Shown: positions 24,253-32,781 of the stretch, one piece after another
How positions within the stretch are numbered: position 1 is the first letter of the stretch
Layout: every line of letters begins with the position of its first letter
Source: Geomonas edaphica
Lineage (GTDB): Bacteria; Desulfobacterota; Desulfuromonadia; Geobacterales; Geobacteraceae
Reading direction: 5' to 3'
Length of the DNA stretch: 64,000 bases
Assembly: GCF_004917075.1 (NCBI RefSeq)
Contig: NZ_SSYB01000002.1
Span: forward strand, 457,766 to 521,765
Notes under the pieces: model-generated
What the model saw: the letters and a program-made list of their open reading frames with translations, nothing else
What the model was told of the DNA's origin: nothing
The model's database searches: none
Translations under genes and position numbers: made by a program

Positions 24253-25443
24253 ATGAGCGATGTGGAAAAAGAGCCGCGCGGCCGCGTTCTGATCGTCGAC
24301 GACGAGAAGGTCATTCTCGATCTCACCGGCATCATCCTGAGAAACCGCGGCTACCAGGTCTACACCGCCCTCAGCGCGCAGGAGGGGTTGGAGACCATTG
24401 AGCGGGAGCGTCCGGAGCTGGTCCTTTTGGACTACATGATGCCCAACATGGACGGTCTCACCGCCCTGAGGGAAATCAAGCGGCTCTACAGCGACACCTA
24501 CGTCATCATGTTCACCGGCAAGGGGAGCGAGGAAATCGCCGTCGAGCTGATGAAGGCGGGGGCGTCGGACTACATCCTCAAGCCCTTCAACAACCAGGAC
24601 CTCGTCGAGCGGATCGAGAGCGTCCTGAAGCTGCGCGGTATCGAGCTGCAAAACCGCGCCCTCTTGAGCGAGCGGGAGCGGCTTTTGGCTGAGATCGCCG
24701 ACTGGAACCGGGAACTCGAGGCGCGCGTGCAAGAAAAGAGCGAGGCGCTTTCCAGGGCCCAGGCCGAGGTGGTGCAGTCCGAGAAACTCGCCTCGCTTGG
24801 CTACCTCTCCGCCGGAATGGCTCACGAAATCAGAAACCCGCTCAACTCGATCGCGCTCTTCGTCCAGTTGATCAAGAGCGGGCTGGACGAGCCGGAGCGC
24901 GAGGAGTACGTCGACAAGATCCTCAAGGAAGTGGACCGGATCGACAACATCCTCGGCAAGCTCCTCGACGCCGCGAAGCGCCCGAAGTTCGAGATCAGCG
25001 AGGTCCGAGTGGACCGGGTTCTCGAGCACACACTCGATGCCTTCACCCCGCAACTGCGCCAAAAAAGGATCAAGGTGGTGCGCGACTTCAGAAGCCTCCC
25101 CCCCGCCATCAAGGCCGACCCGATGGAGATCGAGCAGATCTTCACCAACCTCTTTTTGAACTCGATCCACGTCATGCAGGAGGAGGGGACCCTCACCGTA
25201 TCGCTGGAGGAGGAACAGGGTTTCCTCACGGTGCGTGTCGCCGACACCGGTCCCGGCATCCCCCCCGAGAACCTTCCCAACATCTTCGATCCCTTCTTCA
25301 CCACGAACAGCCGCGGCACCGGTCTGGGGCTCTCGGTTGTGCTGCGCATCGTCAAGACCTACAAGGGCAAGATCGAGGTGGAAAAGAGCGACCCCGCCGG
25401 CACCACCTTCGCGGTGCGCCTGCCGCTTAACGCGCCGAGATAA
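24253..25443 (+). CDS. Receiver-histidine kinase (CheY domain + HisKA + HATPase)
   Basis: The 396-residue cytoplasmic protein has an N-terminal receiver domain (about 12-125, phospho-acceptor Asp60 in LVLLDYMMPN), a coiled-coil linker, HisKA with His191 (GMAHEIRNPLNS) and a HATPase domain (DTGPGIPPENL, GTGLGLSVV). There is no membrane segment or PAS domain, so its input is probably phosphorylation of the receiver by another kinase. It is a typical delta-proteobacterial relay component. AAGGAGCAGG precedes the ATG. A further single receiver gene follows after 73 bases and is a natural partner. Confidence 0.92.
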   Translation: MSDVEKEPRGRVLIVDDEKVILDLTGIILRNRGYQVYTALSAQEGLETIERERPELVLLDYMMPNMDGLTALREIKRLYSDTYVIMFTGKGSEEIAVELMKAGASDYILKPFNNQDLVERIESVLKLRGIELQNRALLSERERLLAEIADWNRELEARVQEKSEALSRAQAEVVQSEKLASLGYLSAGMAHEIRNPLNSIALFVQLIKSGLDEPEREEYVDKILKEVDRIDNILGKLLDAAKRPKFEISEVRVDRVLEHTLDAFTPQLRQKRIKVVRDFRSLPPAIKADPMEIEQIFTNLFLNSIHVMQEEGTLTVSLEEEQGFLTVRVADTGPGIPPENLPNIFDPFFTTNSRGTGLGLSVVLRIVKTYKGKIEVEKSDPAGTTFAVRLPLNAPR

Positions 25444-25516
25444 AAGGGTGCTTTCCGCTTTTCTTTTCGACCGCATTTTTGTATGATGTCGCATTCCATC
25501 ACGCCTTGAGGTCGAA

Positions 25517-25924
25517 ATGACAGCAGAGAGCAGGGGCCGCATCCTCCTGGTAGACGACGACAAGTTCTTCCTGAAGGTGATGTCCGACGCCTTCACGGGT
25601 GCGGGCTTCGCCGTAGTGACCGCTGGGGACGGCCTTAGCGGCGTCGAGACCTACGCCGCCGGCGTTTTCGACGTCGTCATTCTCGACCTGATCATGCCCC
25701 GCATGGGAGGGGTGAGCGCCTCCCTGGAGATGGGGCGCCTGGCGCGGTCGCCGGAGCCGATCTTCATCCTTTTGACCTCGATGTTCCAGGGCGCCCCACA
25801 CGAACACCCGATCCCCGAGATGGGGGCGAAGGTGCACATCCCGAAATCAACCTCTCCTCTGGACATCGTCATCATCGTCGAGCAGCTCCTGGAAAGAAAA
25901 CGGCGCGGCGCCGGCGCCGCCTGA
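25517..25924 (+). CDS. Single-domain response regulator
   Basis: A 135-residue receiver with LLVDDDKFF, phospho-acceptor Asp57 (VVILDLIMPRM), Thr switch (LLTSMFQ) and Lys in VHIPKSTSP. The MFQGAPHEHPIPEMGAK insertion before the Lys is longer than usual. It has no output domain and lies just after the receiver-kinase gene, its likely phosphodonor. TTGAGGTCG precedes the ATG. The downstream flavoprotein gene starts 10 bases after its stop. Confidence 0.88.
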   Translation: MTAESRGRILLVDDDKFFLKVMSDAFTGAGFAVVTAGDGLSGVETYAAGVFDVVILDLIMPRMGGVSASLEMGRLARSPEPIFILLTSMFQGAPHEHPIPEMGAKVHIPKSTSPLDIVIIVEQLLERKRRGAGAA

Positions 25925-25934
25925 CGGAAACCCC

Positions 25935-27509
25935 ATGCCATTTTTGTTACGTAACCTCACCCTGAGCCCGGGCGTCGAGGAGAGTGCGCTGCGTCCTCTG
26001 GCCGCCGCCGGCCTGGGCGTGCGCGAATCCGAGATCACGGAGCTCACCCTGGTGAAAAAGGGTGTGGACGCCCGGAAGAAGGGGGCCATCAAGCTGGTCT
26101 ACACGGTCCGGGTATCGCTCGCCGATGAGTCGCGGGTGAACCCCAAGGGGGACGTGACGCGGGTGGAGCCGCCTGCCGCACCCCGCTTCCCGCGTCTCTT
26201 AAGTTCCGAGCGCATCGTCATCGTCGGCATGGGGCCGGCTGGGCTCTTCGCCGCGCTGAGACTCGCCGAGTACGGCCTCACCGCCAGGATCCTTGAGCGC
26301 GGGCGCGACGTGGACCGGCGCGCGAAGGACGTTTCCCGTTTCTGGCGCCTGGGTGAGCTGTGCGCAGAGAGCAACGTGCAGTTCGGGGAAGGGGGCGCCG
26401 GCACCTTCTCGGACGGCAAACTCACCACCAGGGTGAAGGACGCGAACTGCGGCTGGGTGCTGCAGCGCCTGGTCGACTTCGGCGCACCGCCCGAGATCCT
26501 TTACGCGTCGAAGCCGCACATCGGCACCGACCGGCTGCGCGCGGTGGTGCGCGGCATCCGCGAGCGGCTCATCGCCTCGGGCTTTTCCGTCGGCTTCGAG
26601 CAGAGGCTGACCGGGATCGGGATGGCCGCCGGCCGGGTGGCGAGTGTCATGGTGAACGAGACCGGCGAGGAGCCGTGCGACACGCTCGTTTTGGCACCCG
26701 GGCACAGCGCACGCGACACCTACGCCCTGTTGCACGCCATTGGGGTCAACCTGGAGCAGAAGCCGTTCGCGGTGGGGCTCAGGGTGGAGCACCCGCAGCC
26801 CCTCATCAACGAGATTCAGTACGGCCGGAACGCGCACCCCTCGCTCCCCGCGGCGGAGTACTTCCAGGCCTACAACAATGAGCGGACCGGCCGTTCCGCC
26901 TACTCCTTCTGCATGTGCCCGGGCGGGGTGGTGGTGGCCTCCTCCTCGGAGGCGGGCGGTGTGGTGGTGAACGGCATGAGCGGCTACCTCAGAAACGGCC
27001 CCTTTGCCAACAGCGCCCTCGTGGTGACCGTCGGGCCCGCGGATTTCGCCGGTGCATCCCCTCTTGCCGGGGTCGAGTTCCAGCGCGAGCTGGAGCGGCG
27101 CGCCTTCCACGCCGGCGGTGGAGAATATCGCGCCCCAGCGCAAAGCCTCATGGGCTTTCTCGGCAAGGGAAACGGGCGGGTTCAAGCGAGCTACCGCCCC
27201 GGCGTGACCGAGTACGACCTCGTCTCGCTGCTCCCTGCGCCGGTTGCGGCGACGCTAAGGGAGGGGATCGAGTACTTCGACCGTAAGATGCGCGGCTTTA
27301 TCTCGGCCGAGGCGACTCTTACCGGCGTGGAGACGCGTACCTCAGCCCCGCTGCGCATCGTGAGGGGGGAAGATCTGCAGTCGACTAGCCATAACGGCCT
27401 CTACCCGACCGGGGAGGGGGCAGGCTACGCCGGCGGCATCATGAGTGCCGCTCTCGACGGCATCCGGGTGGCCGACGCCATCGCGGCAAGGATCACCGCC
27501 GGACGCTAG
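25935..27509 (+). CDS. FAD-dependent dehydrogenase of the COG2509 family
   Basis: A 524-residue flavoprotein. The N-terminal ~90 residues form a small domain ending in a Pro-rich link; then comes the FAD-binding GMGPAGLFAALRLAE with ERGRDVDRR. The conserved stretch VQFGEGGAGTFSDGKLTTR and the C-terminal GLYPTGEGAGYAGGIMSAALDG are hallmarks of this uncharacterised family. The substrate is unknown; related proteins are predicted oxidoreductases. The ribosome site is weak (ACGGAAACC). It follows the receiver gene closely and its end overlaps nothing. Confidence 0.85.
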   Translation: MPFLLRNLTLSPGVEESALRPLAAAGLGVRESEITELTLVKKGVDARKKGAIKLVYTVRVSLADESRVNPKGDVTRVEPPAAPRFPRLLSSERIVIVGMGPAGLFAALRLAEYGLTARILERGRDVDRRAKDVSRFWRLGELCAESNVQFGEGGAGTFSDGKLTTRVKDANCGWVLQRLVDFGAPPEILYASKPHIGTDRLRAVVRGIRERLIASGFSVGFEQRLTGIGMAAGRVASVMVNETGEEPCDTLVLAPGHSARDTYALLHAIGVNLEQKPFAVGLRVEHPQPLINEIQYGRNAHPSLPAAEYFQAYNNERTGRSAYSFCMCPGGVVVASSSEAGGVVVNGMSGYLRNGPFANSALVVTVGPADFAGASPLAGVEFQRELERRAFHAGGGEYRAPAQSLMGFLGKGNGRVQASYRPGVTEYDLVSLLPAPVAATLREGIEYFDRKMRGFISAEATLTGVETRTSAPLRIVRGEDLQSTSHNGLYPTGEGAGYAGGIMSAALDGIRVADAIAARITAGR

Positions 27510-27555
27510 AGATGGCGCACCGTATCAGCATGATTTTGATTACAAGGAGCCTTAC

Positions 27556-28728
27556 TTGAAAAAAACCGTTGCCGAAATAAAGGACCGCGACATCGTAGAT
27601 GCGGTCTTCCTGGTCAAGGAAAAGATCGTCGCCATGGCCAAGAACGGCAAGCCGTACCTCACCCTGAAGCTGATGGACAAGACGGGGGAGGTGGATGCCA
27701 AGATCTGGGACAACGCGGACCAGGTCGGCTCTTTGTTCGACAGAAACGACTTCCTCGCCGTGAAGGGGAAGGCGAGCGTCTACTTGGGCAAGATGCAGCT
27801 CATCGTCTCCGAGCTGAAGCGGGTACCCGAGGAAAGCGTGGTGCTCGCCGATTTTCTTCCCGAGACCGACAACGACATCAAGGGCATGGAGGCCGAGCTG
27901 CACGCCCTGATCGCCGGCATGGCCGACCAGGACCTCGCCCGGCTGCTCCGCTCCTTCTTCGAGGATCCGGAGCTCATGGCGCAGTACCGCACCGCACCGG
28001 CGGCGAAGGGAATGCACCACGTCTACCTCGGGGGGCTCCTGGAGCACTCGCTTGCCGTGGCGCGGCTCGCGGACGCCATGGTGCCGCTCTACCAGGGGTT
28101 GAACCGCGACCTTCTCGTTGCCGGCGCGCTCCTGCACGACATCGGCAAGGTGCGCGAGATGACCTATCTACGCTGCTTCGACTACTCCGATGAGGGTAAG
28201 CTGCTCGGCCACATCACCATCGGTGTCGAGATGCTGCATGAGCGGATCGCGAAGCTCCCCAACTTTCCGGACGAGCTCGCCATGCTCCTTAAACACATGA
28301 TCCTGTCGCACCACGGTCAGTACGAGTACGGCTCGCCCAAGCGTCCTAAGACCCTGGAAGCGACCATCCTCAACTACCTGGACGACCTCGACTCGAAGAT
28401 CAACGGTATCCGGACCCACATAAGAAAAGAGCCGGACAACCCGTCCCGCTGGACCGCTTATCACCGCCTCTACGACCGCTACTTCTTCAAGGAAAAACCG
28501 GTCGTTGCGGAGGGTGAAGGGGGAACGGATCTTGAGCCGTCCGAGCTTGTAGCGGAGACGGTCATCGCGCCGGCGCCGCCGAGCCCGGCCCACCGGCCTG
28601 AGGCGGCTCCGCAGCAGCGTCAGGAACAACGTCAGGAACAACGTCAGGAACAACGTCAGGAACAACGGCAGGACCAGCGCGAGCGGAAAAACTTCAGCAA
28701 CAACCCGTTCGCCATTCTGAAGAAGTGA
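27556..28728 (+). CDS. YhaM-like 3'-5' exoribonuclease (OB fold + HD domain)
   Basis: The 390 residues carry an N-terminal OB-fold nucleic-acid-binding domain (about 15-100, YLTLKLMDKTGEVDAKIWDN) and an HD phosphohydrolase domain with H-HD signatures (MHHVYLGGLLEHS; LLHDIGK; LSHHGQYEYGS). This is the YhaM layout, a metal-dependent 3'-5' exoribonuclease. The last ~75 residues are unusual: an Ala/Pro linker and a tandem RQEQ run before RERKNFSNNPF. The start is TTG at 27556 behind AAGGAG; a longer frame overlaps the flavoprotein gene and was rejected. The MBL hydrolase gene follows after 14 bases. Confidence 0.87.
   Translation: MKKTVAEIKDRDIVDAVFLVKEKIVAMAKNGKPYLTLKLMDKTGEVDAKIWDNADQVGSLFDRNDFLAVKGKASVYLGKMQLIVSELKRVPEESVVLADFLPETDNDIKGMEAELHALIAGMADQDLARLLRSFFEDPELMAQYRTAPAAKGMHHVYLGGLLEHSLAVARLADAMVPLYQGLNRDLLVAGALLHDIGKVREMTYLRCFDYSDEGKLLGHITIGVEMLHERIAKLPNFPDELAMLLKHMILSHHGQYEYGSPKRPKTLEATILNYLDDLDSKINGIRTHIRKEPDNPSRWTAYHRLYDRYFFKEKPVVAEGEGGTDLEPSELVAETVIAPAPPSPAHRPEAAPQQRQEQRQEQRQEQRQEQRQDQRERKNFSNNPFAILKK
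28612..28680 (+). repeat. 12-base tandem repeat in the YhaM-like gene
   Basis: CAACGTCAGGAA occurs about five times in tandem, coding RQEQ units; the last unit is diverged (CAACGGCAGGAC). Confidence 0.9.
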
Positions 28729-28742
28729 CGGGAGGAATAGCC

Positions 28743-29372
28743 ATGCTATTTGAAACCATAGTCGTCGGACCGCTCGGGGTGAACTGCTTCATCCTCGGGG
28801 ACAAGCAGAGCAAGGAAGGGATGGTGGTGGATCCGGGCGCGGACTGCGACATCGTCCTTGCCACGGTCGCTCAGTTCGGCATCAACGTGAAGTACATCGT
28901 CAACACCCATGGTCACTTCGACCACATGGGGTGCAACCGCAGGCTTAAGGAGAAGACCGGAGCGCCGCTTCTGGCGCACAAGGAGGACCTCAACTTCCTG
29001 GTGCACGCGTCACGCTCCGCCATGAAATACGGGCTCACCGTGGAGGACTCGCCGGAGCCGGACCTTTTCCTTACCGACGGGATGCAACTTCAGCTCGGAG
29101 CGCGCGTCATCGAGGTGTTGCACACCCCCGGACACACCCAGGGGGGCTGCTGCCTCTACCTCGCGAACGAAAAGCTGGTGATCACCGGGGACACCCTTTT
29201 CGCCGACTCGGTTGGGCGCACCGACCTCCCGGGAGGAAACCACGACCAGCTCATCACCTCGATCCGCACCAAGCTGATGGCGCTCCCGGACGATACCATC
29301 GTCTGGCCCGGACACGGACCCTCCAGCACCATCGGGCAGGAGCGGCGCTTTAACCCGTACCTCAACGACTAG
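28743..29372 (+). CDS. MBL-fold hydrolase (glyoxalase II-like)
   Basis: A 209-residue metallo-beta-lactamase-fold enzyme with the dimetal motif THGHFDHMG, the later ligands HTPGHTQGG and ITGDTLFADSVGRTDLPGG, and the C-terminal VWPGHGPSSTIGQER. This places it in the short GloB-like group, which hydrolyses thioesters such as S-lactoylglutathione analogues or persulfides. The substrate is not certain. GGGAGGAATAGCC precedes the chosen ATG. It lies in a tight co-directional run from the YhaM-like gene to coaBC. Confidence 0.88.
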   Translation: MLFETIVVGPLGVNCFILGDKQSKEGMVVDPGADCDIVLATVAQFGINVKYIVNTHGHFDHMGCNRRLKEKTGAPLLAHKEDLNFLVHASRSAMKYGLTVEDSPEPDLFLTDGMQLQLGARVIEVLHTPGHTQGGCCLYLANEKLVITGDTLFADSVGRTDLPGGNHDQLITSIRTKLMALPDDTIVWPGHGPSSTIGQERRFNPYLND

Positions 29373-29381
29373 GGGGACGCC

Positions 29382-30584
29382 ATGCTCAAGGGGAAGGAGA
29401 TCGTTCTCGGGGTGACAGGCGGCATCGCCGTCTACAAGGCTGTGGAGCTGTTGCGTCTTTTGGTCAAGGCGGGAGCCCGTGTCCAGGTGGTGATGACCAA
29501 AGCGGCCACCGAGTTCGTGACGCCGCTCACGTTCCAGACACTCTCCGGGAACCCGGTGCATCTGGAGCTCTTCAACCTGATCTCCGAGGAAAAAATCGGC
29601 CACATTTCGCTCGCCGATCGCGCCGACCTATTCATCATCGCTCCGGCCACGGCCAACTGCATCGGGAAGATCGCTCACGGCATAGCGGATGACCTTCTCA
29701 CCACCACGGTGATGGCGACGAGGGCGCCGGTTTTGATCGCGCCGGCGATGAACGTGAACATGTACCGCAACGCGATTTACCAGGAGAACGAGGCGCGCCT
29801 GAAGGCACACGGCTACCTCTTCGTGGCCCCCGCCTGCGGCATGCTGGCGTGCGGCTACGAGGGGGAAGGGAAACTGCAGGCGCCCGAGGTGATCCTCGAG
29901 GAGGCGGTGGCGGCCCTGACCCCGAAGCGGCTTGCAGGGACGCGTATTCTGGTGACGGCCGGGCCGACGCTCGAGGAGATCGACCCGGTGCGCTTCATCA
30001 GCAACCACTCCTCCGGGAAGATGGGGTACGCCATCGCCCGGCAGGCGCGCCTGCGCGGCGCCGAGGTGACCCTGGTGACCGGGCCGACCTGTATCGCTGC
30101 GCCGCTCGGGGTGGACGTAGTCCGCGTGCAAAGCGCGCAGCAGATGCGGGAAGCGGTGCGGGAGCGCCTCGAGAAAACCGACGTTGTCATCAAGGCGGCC
30201 GCGGTTGCGGACTACCGTCCGAAGCTGCGTGCCGGCAACAAGGTGAAGAAGGAGACGGAGAGCCTCACCATCGAGCTCGAGAAGAACCCGGACATCCTGG
30301 CGGAGCTCGGGGCGTGCAAGGGGAAACGCATCCTGGTCGGCTTCGCCGCCGAGACGCAGGACCTCGTGCGCAACGCCGGGGTGAAGCTGGAGAAGAAGAA
30401 TCTGGACATGGTGGTGGCGAACGACGTCTCACAGGAAGGGGCGGGGTTCAACGTGGACACCAATATCGCGAAGCTTCTCTTCCGTGACGGCCGGGTGGAG
30501 GAACTCCCCATCATGGAGAAAGAGGAACTCGCCGGGGTGATCCTGGAGCACGTGGAACATCTGCGCGGCGGGGAGCGCGGCTAG
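29382..30584 (+). CDS. coaBC: Bifunctional phosphopantothenoylcysteine decarboxylase / synthetase
   Basis: CoaBC makes 4'-phosphopantetheine in two steps of coenzyme A synthesis. The 400 residues have an N-terminal flavoprotein decarboxylase (CoaC, about 1-185) with the family motif GGIAVYKAVELLR, the APAMNVNMY stretch and the catalytic Cys in PACGMLACGYEGEGK, and a C-terminal synthetase (CoaB, from about 188) with TAGPTLEEIDPVRFISNHSSGKMG and AAAVADYRP. AGGGGGACGCC precedes the ATG. It ends directly against the convergent phospholipase-like gene. Confidence 0.95.
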   Translation: MLKGKEIVLGVTGGIAVYKAVELLRLLVKAGARVQVVMTKAATEFVTPLTFQTLSGNPVHLELFNLISEEKIGHISLADRADLFIIAPATANCIGKIAHGIADDLLTTTVMATRAPVLIAPAMNVNMYRNAIYQENEARLKAHGYLFVAPACGMLACGYEGEGKLQAPEVILEEAVAALTPKRLAGTRILVTAGPTLEEIDPVRFISNHSSGKMGYAIARQARLRGAEVTLVTGPTCIAAPLGVDVVRVQSAQQMREAVRERLEKTDVVIKAAAVADYRPKLRAGNKVKKETESLTIELEKNPDILAELGACKGKRILVGFAAETQDLVRNAGVKLEKKNLDMVVANDVSQEGAGFNVDTNIAKLLFRDGRVEELPIMEKEELAGVILEHVEHLRGGERG

Positions 30585-31505
30585 TTATTTGGAAAGGATT
30601 TGCAGCAGCAGTTCCGGCTCGCAGATCGCCTCTTTCAGCTTCAGCTTGATCTCGTCGAGCTCGGCGTACGCCTGGTCCTTGGTGATCTTTCCGGTGCGGT
30701 AGAGAAGGCGCAGGTTCTTGCGCACCGCTTCGGCGGCGGCGAGCGCCCGCTCGCCGGTTGGGTCGGCGTGGAAGAAGGGTGAGGAGTCGTCGTTGTTTAG
30801 GAAGTCGAAGACCGCTTCCTGGGCGAGGCGCATGTACTCCTCCCGGTCGTCCTCTTCGAGCTGATAGCGCGAGGTATCGGACAGGGTCGACAGGAGGCTC
30901 TGCCACTTCTCGAGGCGGCTCACCAGCAGGATGGAATTGAAGATCCGCTTGTTGGTGCCGAAGGAGAAGATGGTATCCGAGAGCACCTTGCGCAGCAGCT
31001 CATCGTTGCTGCTGAAATGCTCCTGCGCCACTTTCTTCGCAGTGTCCCAGATCTCCTTATCCACGTAGTTCTCGAAGCGCATCTCCCAGTAAGCGTGTTT
31101 CAGGGTGAGCGATGAGAAGCTCCGCATCACCTTGAAGGGGACGTAGTAGTTGTGCGCGATGCAATCGGCGGCCAGGTGGCTCAGGTAGCCGTAGGCGCAG
31201 GCTTGCTGTGCTGGGTCGCCGGCCTTGTCGAGGACCCGGTGCCCAATGCGCCAGCGGTGGCAGTGCTGCAGGTAGTGGGTGAACTTCTTGCCCAGGGTGA
31301 TGTCGGCCGCGATGGTGCCGTAGAGAAAATCGTACGGGTGTGCTGCGATGATGGCGGCTACGGCGGGTTTGAGGACGTCTAGGTTGTTCAGGACGTTCAT
31401 GCCGAGTTGAAGATGCACCCCGGCCCCCCAGGCAAGTGCCTGCTCGGGGAGCGCCAGAAGTATCAGGGATGTGGCGAGAATCAGTAGCGGCATGCTTTCG
31501 AGCAT
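30585..31505 (-). CDS. Zinc-dependent phospholipase C-like secreted protein
   Basis: A 306-residue protein with a signal peptide (MPLLILATSLILLALPEQALAW) whose mature form would start near WGAGVH, the usual N-terminal Trp ligand position of zinc phospholipase C / P1 nuclease folds. Further His/Asp are in YLSHLAADCIAHNYYVP and HPYDFLYGTIAADI. It probably hydrolyses a phosphoester in the periplasm or outside; the substrate is unknown. The start is chosen at 31505 (ATG), though another ATG four codons later is equally good; neither has a clear ribosome site. A longer upstream frame overlaps the divergent gene. Confidence 0.75.
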   Translation of the reverse strand: MLESMPLLILATSLILLALPEQALAWGAGVHLQLGMNVLNNLDVLKPAVAAIIAAHPYDFLYGTIAADITLGKKFTHYLQHCHRWRIGHRVLDKAGDPAQQACAYGYLSHLAADCIAHNYYVPFKVMRSFSSLTLKHAYWEMRFENYVDKEIWDTAKKVAQEHFSSNDELLRKVLSDTIFSFGTNKRIFNSILLVSRLEKWQSLLSTLSDTSRYQLEEDDREEYMRLAQEAVFDFLNNDDSSPFFHADPTGERALAAAEAVRKNLRLLYRTGKITKDQAYAELDEIKLKLKEAICEPELLLQILSK

Positions 31506-31539
31506 AGTTAATGAAACGGGAAATGTAAAGGGGTTTGCC

Positions 31540-32220
31540 ATGGCGGAGATGGAGGAGCGGGACCTGCTTTTACGCTCGCTCAAGGGGTATCTGACCGGTC
31601 TGGCCGAGAGCGGCGTTGACGAGCTTCTCTTCGAGGCCGCCCCGCTTGAGGAGCTGCCTGCGGCCTCCACCGGTACAGCTGCGGTTTCGGCTGCTGGTAC
31701 GGTTGGCGACATGCCGCCTGCAACGGCTGGTGGCGCCGGATCCGGCACGGCAACCTCGGCTCCTTCCGAAGCCGCCCCCGCGGCTGCTGCCGCAGAACCC
31801 TATCTGCGCCAGGAGGGACAACCTGGTTCCGGTCTTCTTTTCCTGATGTCCGGGGAAGGTTTTGACGGAGCGCCGGGAGGACTCCTTGCCAAGATCATCG
31901 CGGCGATGAAATTCAAGCGGGATGAAATCTGCCTGGTGAGCTTCGAAGCGGGACAGGATCAGGATGCCATGGCGAGGGTCCTGGCGGCTAAAGTGACCGA
32001 GCTTGCTCCCCAGGTGGTCGTGTCGCTTGGAGAGGAAGCGACCTCGCTGGTTCTGAACGATCAGACTCCCCTGGCGCGGCTGCGTGGCCGTTTCCGCGAG
32101 CTGCAGGGGATAGCTGTCATGCCGACGCTGCACCCGGAGGCGCTCCTTGCTGACGAGGGACTAAAGCGCCACGTCTGGGAAGACATGAAACTCGTCATGC
32201 GCCGCCTGGGCAGAGGCTAG
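31540..32220 (+). CDS. Uracil-DNA-glycosylase-like protein, degenerate
   Basis: A 226-residue protein with an Ala/Pro/Thr-rich linker (about 38-88) and a C-terminal domain reminiscent of family 4/5 uracil-DNA glycosylases. The end (VMPTLHPEALLADEGLKRHVWEDMK) closely matches the family's HP-x-(A/Y)LL-x(n)-KR-x-VWEDL motif, and SGEGFDGAPGGLLAKI resembles the GE-x-PG-x(n)-G-x-AG-x-LL motif. The four Fe-S cysteines of family 4 are absent: the protein contains only one Cys. It may be inactive or have a new role. AAGGGG precedes the ATG. It shares a CTAG with the convergent gene. Confidence 0.6.
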   Translation: MAEMEERDLLLRSLKGYLTGLAESGVDELLFEAAPLEELPAASTGTAAVSAAGTVGDMPPATAGGAGSGTATSAPSEAAPAAAAAEPYLRQEGQPGSGLLFLMSGEGFDGAPGGLLAKIIAAMKFKRDEICLVSFEAGQDQDAMARVLAAKVTELAPQVVVSLGEEATSLVLNDQTPLARLRGRFRELQGIAVMPTLHPEALLADEGLKRHVWEDMKLVMRRLGRG

Positions 32221-32630
32221 CGCGGCGAACTGCACGACTTCAAACGGCCGTTTTCAAAGAGTGAGATCGGCTGCTGCTCCACGCACATCTTGTCGTCCAC
32301 CTGCACCCGCGTCGCAAGGACGCACCCCTCCAGCTTGCCTGACTGGTAGAAGCTGATCGCCCCGTACTCATTGCAGACCAACCCCTCGTAGTAGAAGAAG
32401 TCCTTGGTGATACAACTCTTCAACATCCCCAGTTCGTAGAACTCCGCTTCGGCCAGCAGGTTGCACCTAACCCCGCTCAGCAAGGTGATGTCCTTCAGGT
32501 TGCAGGACTTCAGGTCGCCGTTTGGGTAGTAGATTGCGGTTGATCCAGGATTGCAGATGGATACGTCAACGGCGAGGGCATCGCTAACCCCGGGCACCAG
32601 CAGTACAAGTAGTAAGAGCGCGCGCTTCAT
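32217..32630 (-). CDS. Secreted protein with four Cys-paired MORN-like repeats
   Basis: A 137-residue protein: signal peptide (MKRALLLLVLLVPGVSDALA) and then four repeats of ~28 residues, each with one early and one late Cys and a core such as YYPNGDLKSC, FYELGMLKSC, FYQSGKLEGC and LFENGRLKSC. The Y/F-x-x-G-x-L pattern recalls MORN or YwqK-type antitoxin repeats. The eight cysteines could form four disulfides outside the cytoplasm. No function is known to me. AGGAGG lies 6 bases before the ATG. It is divergent from the BON lipoprotein gene. Confidence 0.7.
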   Translation of the reverse strand: MKRALLLLVLLVPGVSDALAVDVSICNPGSTAIYYPNGDLKSCNLKDITLLSGVRCNLLAEAEFYELGMLKSCITKDFFYYEGLVCNEYGAISFYQSGKLEGCVLATRVQVDDKMCVEQQPISLFENGRLKSCSSPR

Positions 32631-32671
32631 GATTGACCTCCTGTGCAGCGGTTTTCCTAAAGCCATCGCCA

Positions 32672-32699
32672 AGTATAGTAGTGTGATTAACAAATTCAA
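32672..32699 (-). promoter_or_regulatory. Predicted promoter of the Cys-repeat protein
   Basis: On the minus strand TTGAAT and TATACT with a 16-base spacer, about 40 bases before the ATG. Confidence 0.5.
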
Positions 32700-32709
32700 A
32701 TTTATCTTC

Positions 32710-32744
32710 TTGCGGTGTACTGGTCGGTTAGATATGCTTAACCG
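32710..32744 (+). promoter_or_regulatory. Predicted promoter of the BON lipoprotein, with overlapping palindrome
   Basis: TTGCGG (32710-32715), 17 bases, TATGCT (32733-32738). The palindrome CGGTTA-GATATGCT-TAACCG (32725-32744) has the -10 as its loop, a position suitable for a repressor. Confidence 0.4.
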
Positions 32745-32781
32745 GCTTCGGCCGAACCAATCCAGCACAAAGGAGATCACT

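Noticed and set aside
30585-31748. 387-residue version of the phospholipase-like protein
   Set aside because: The extra ~80 N-terminal residues are Ser/Pro/Arg-rich, overlap the divergent glycosylase-like gene and would hide a good signal peptide.
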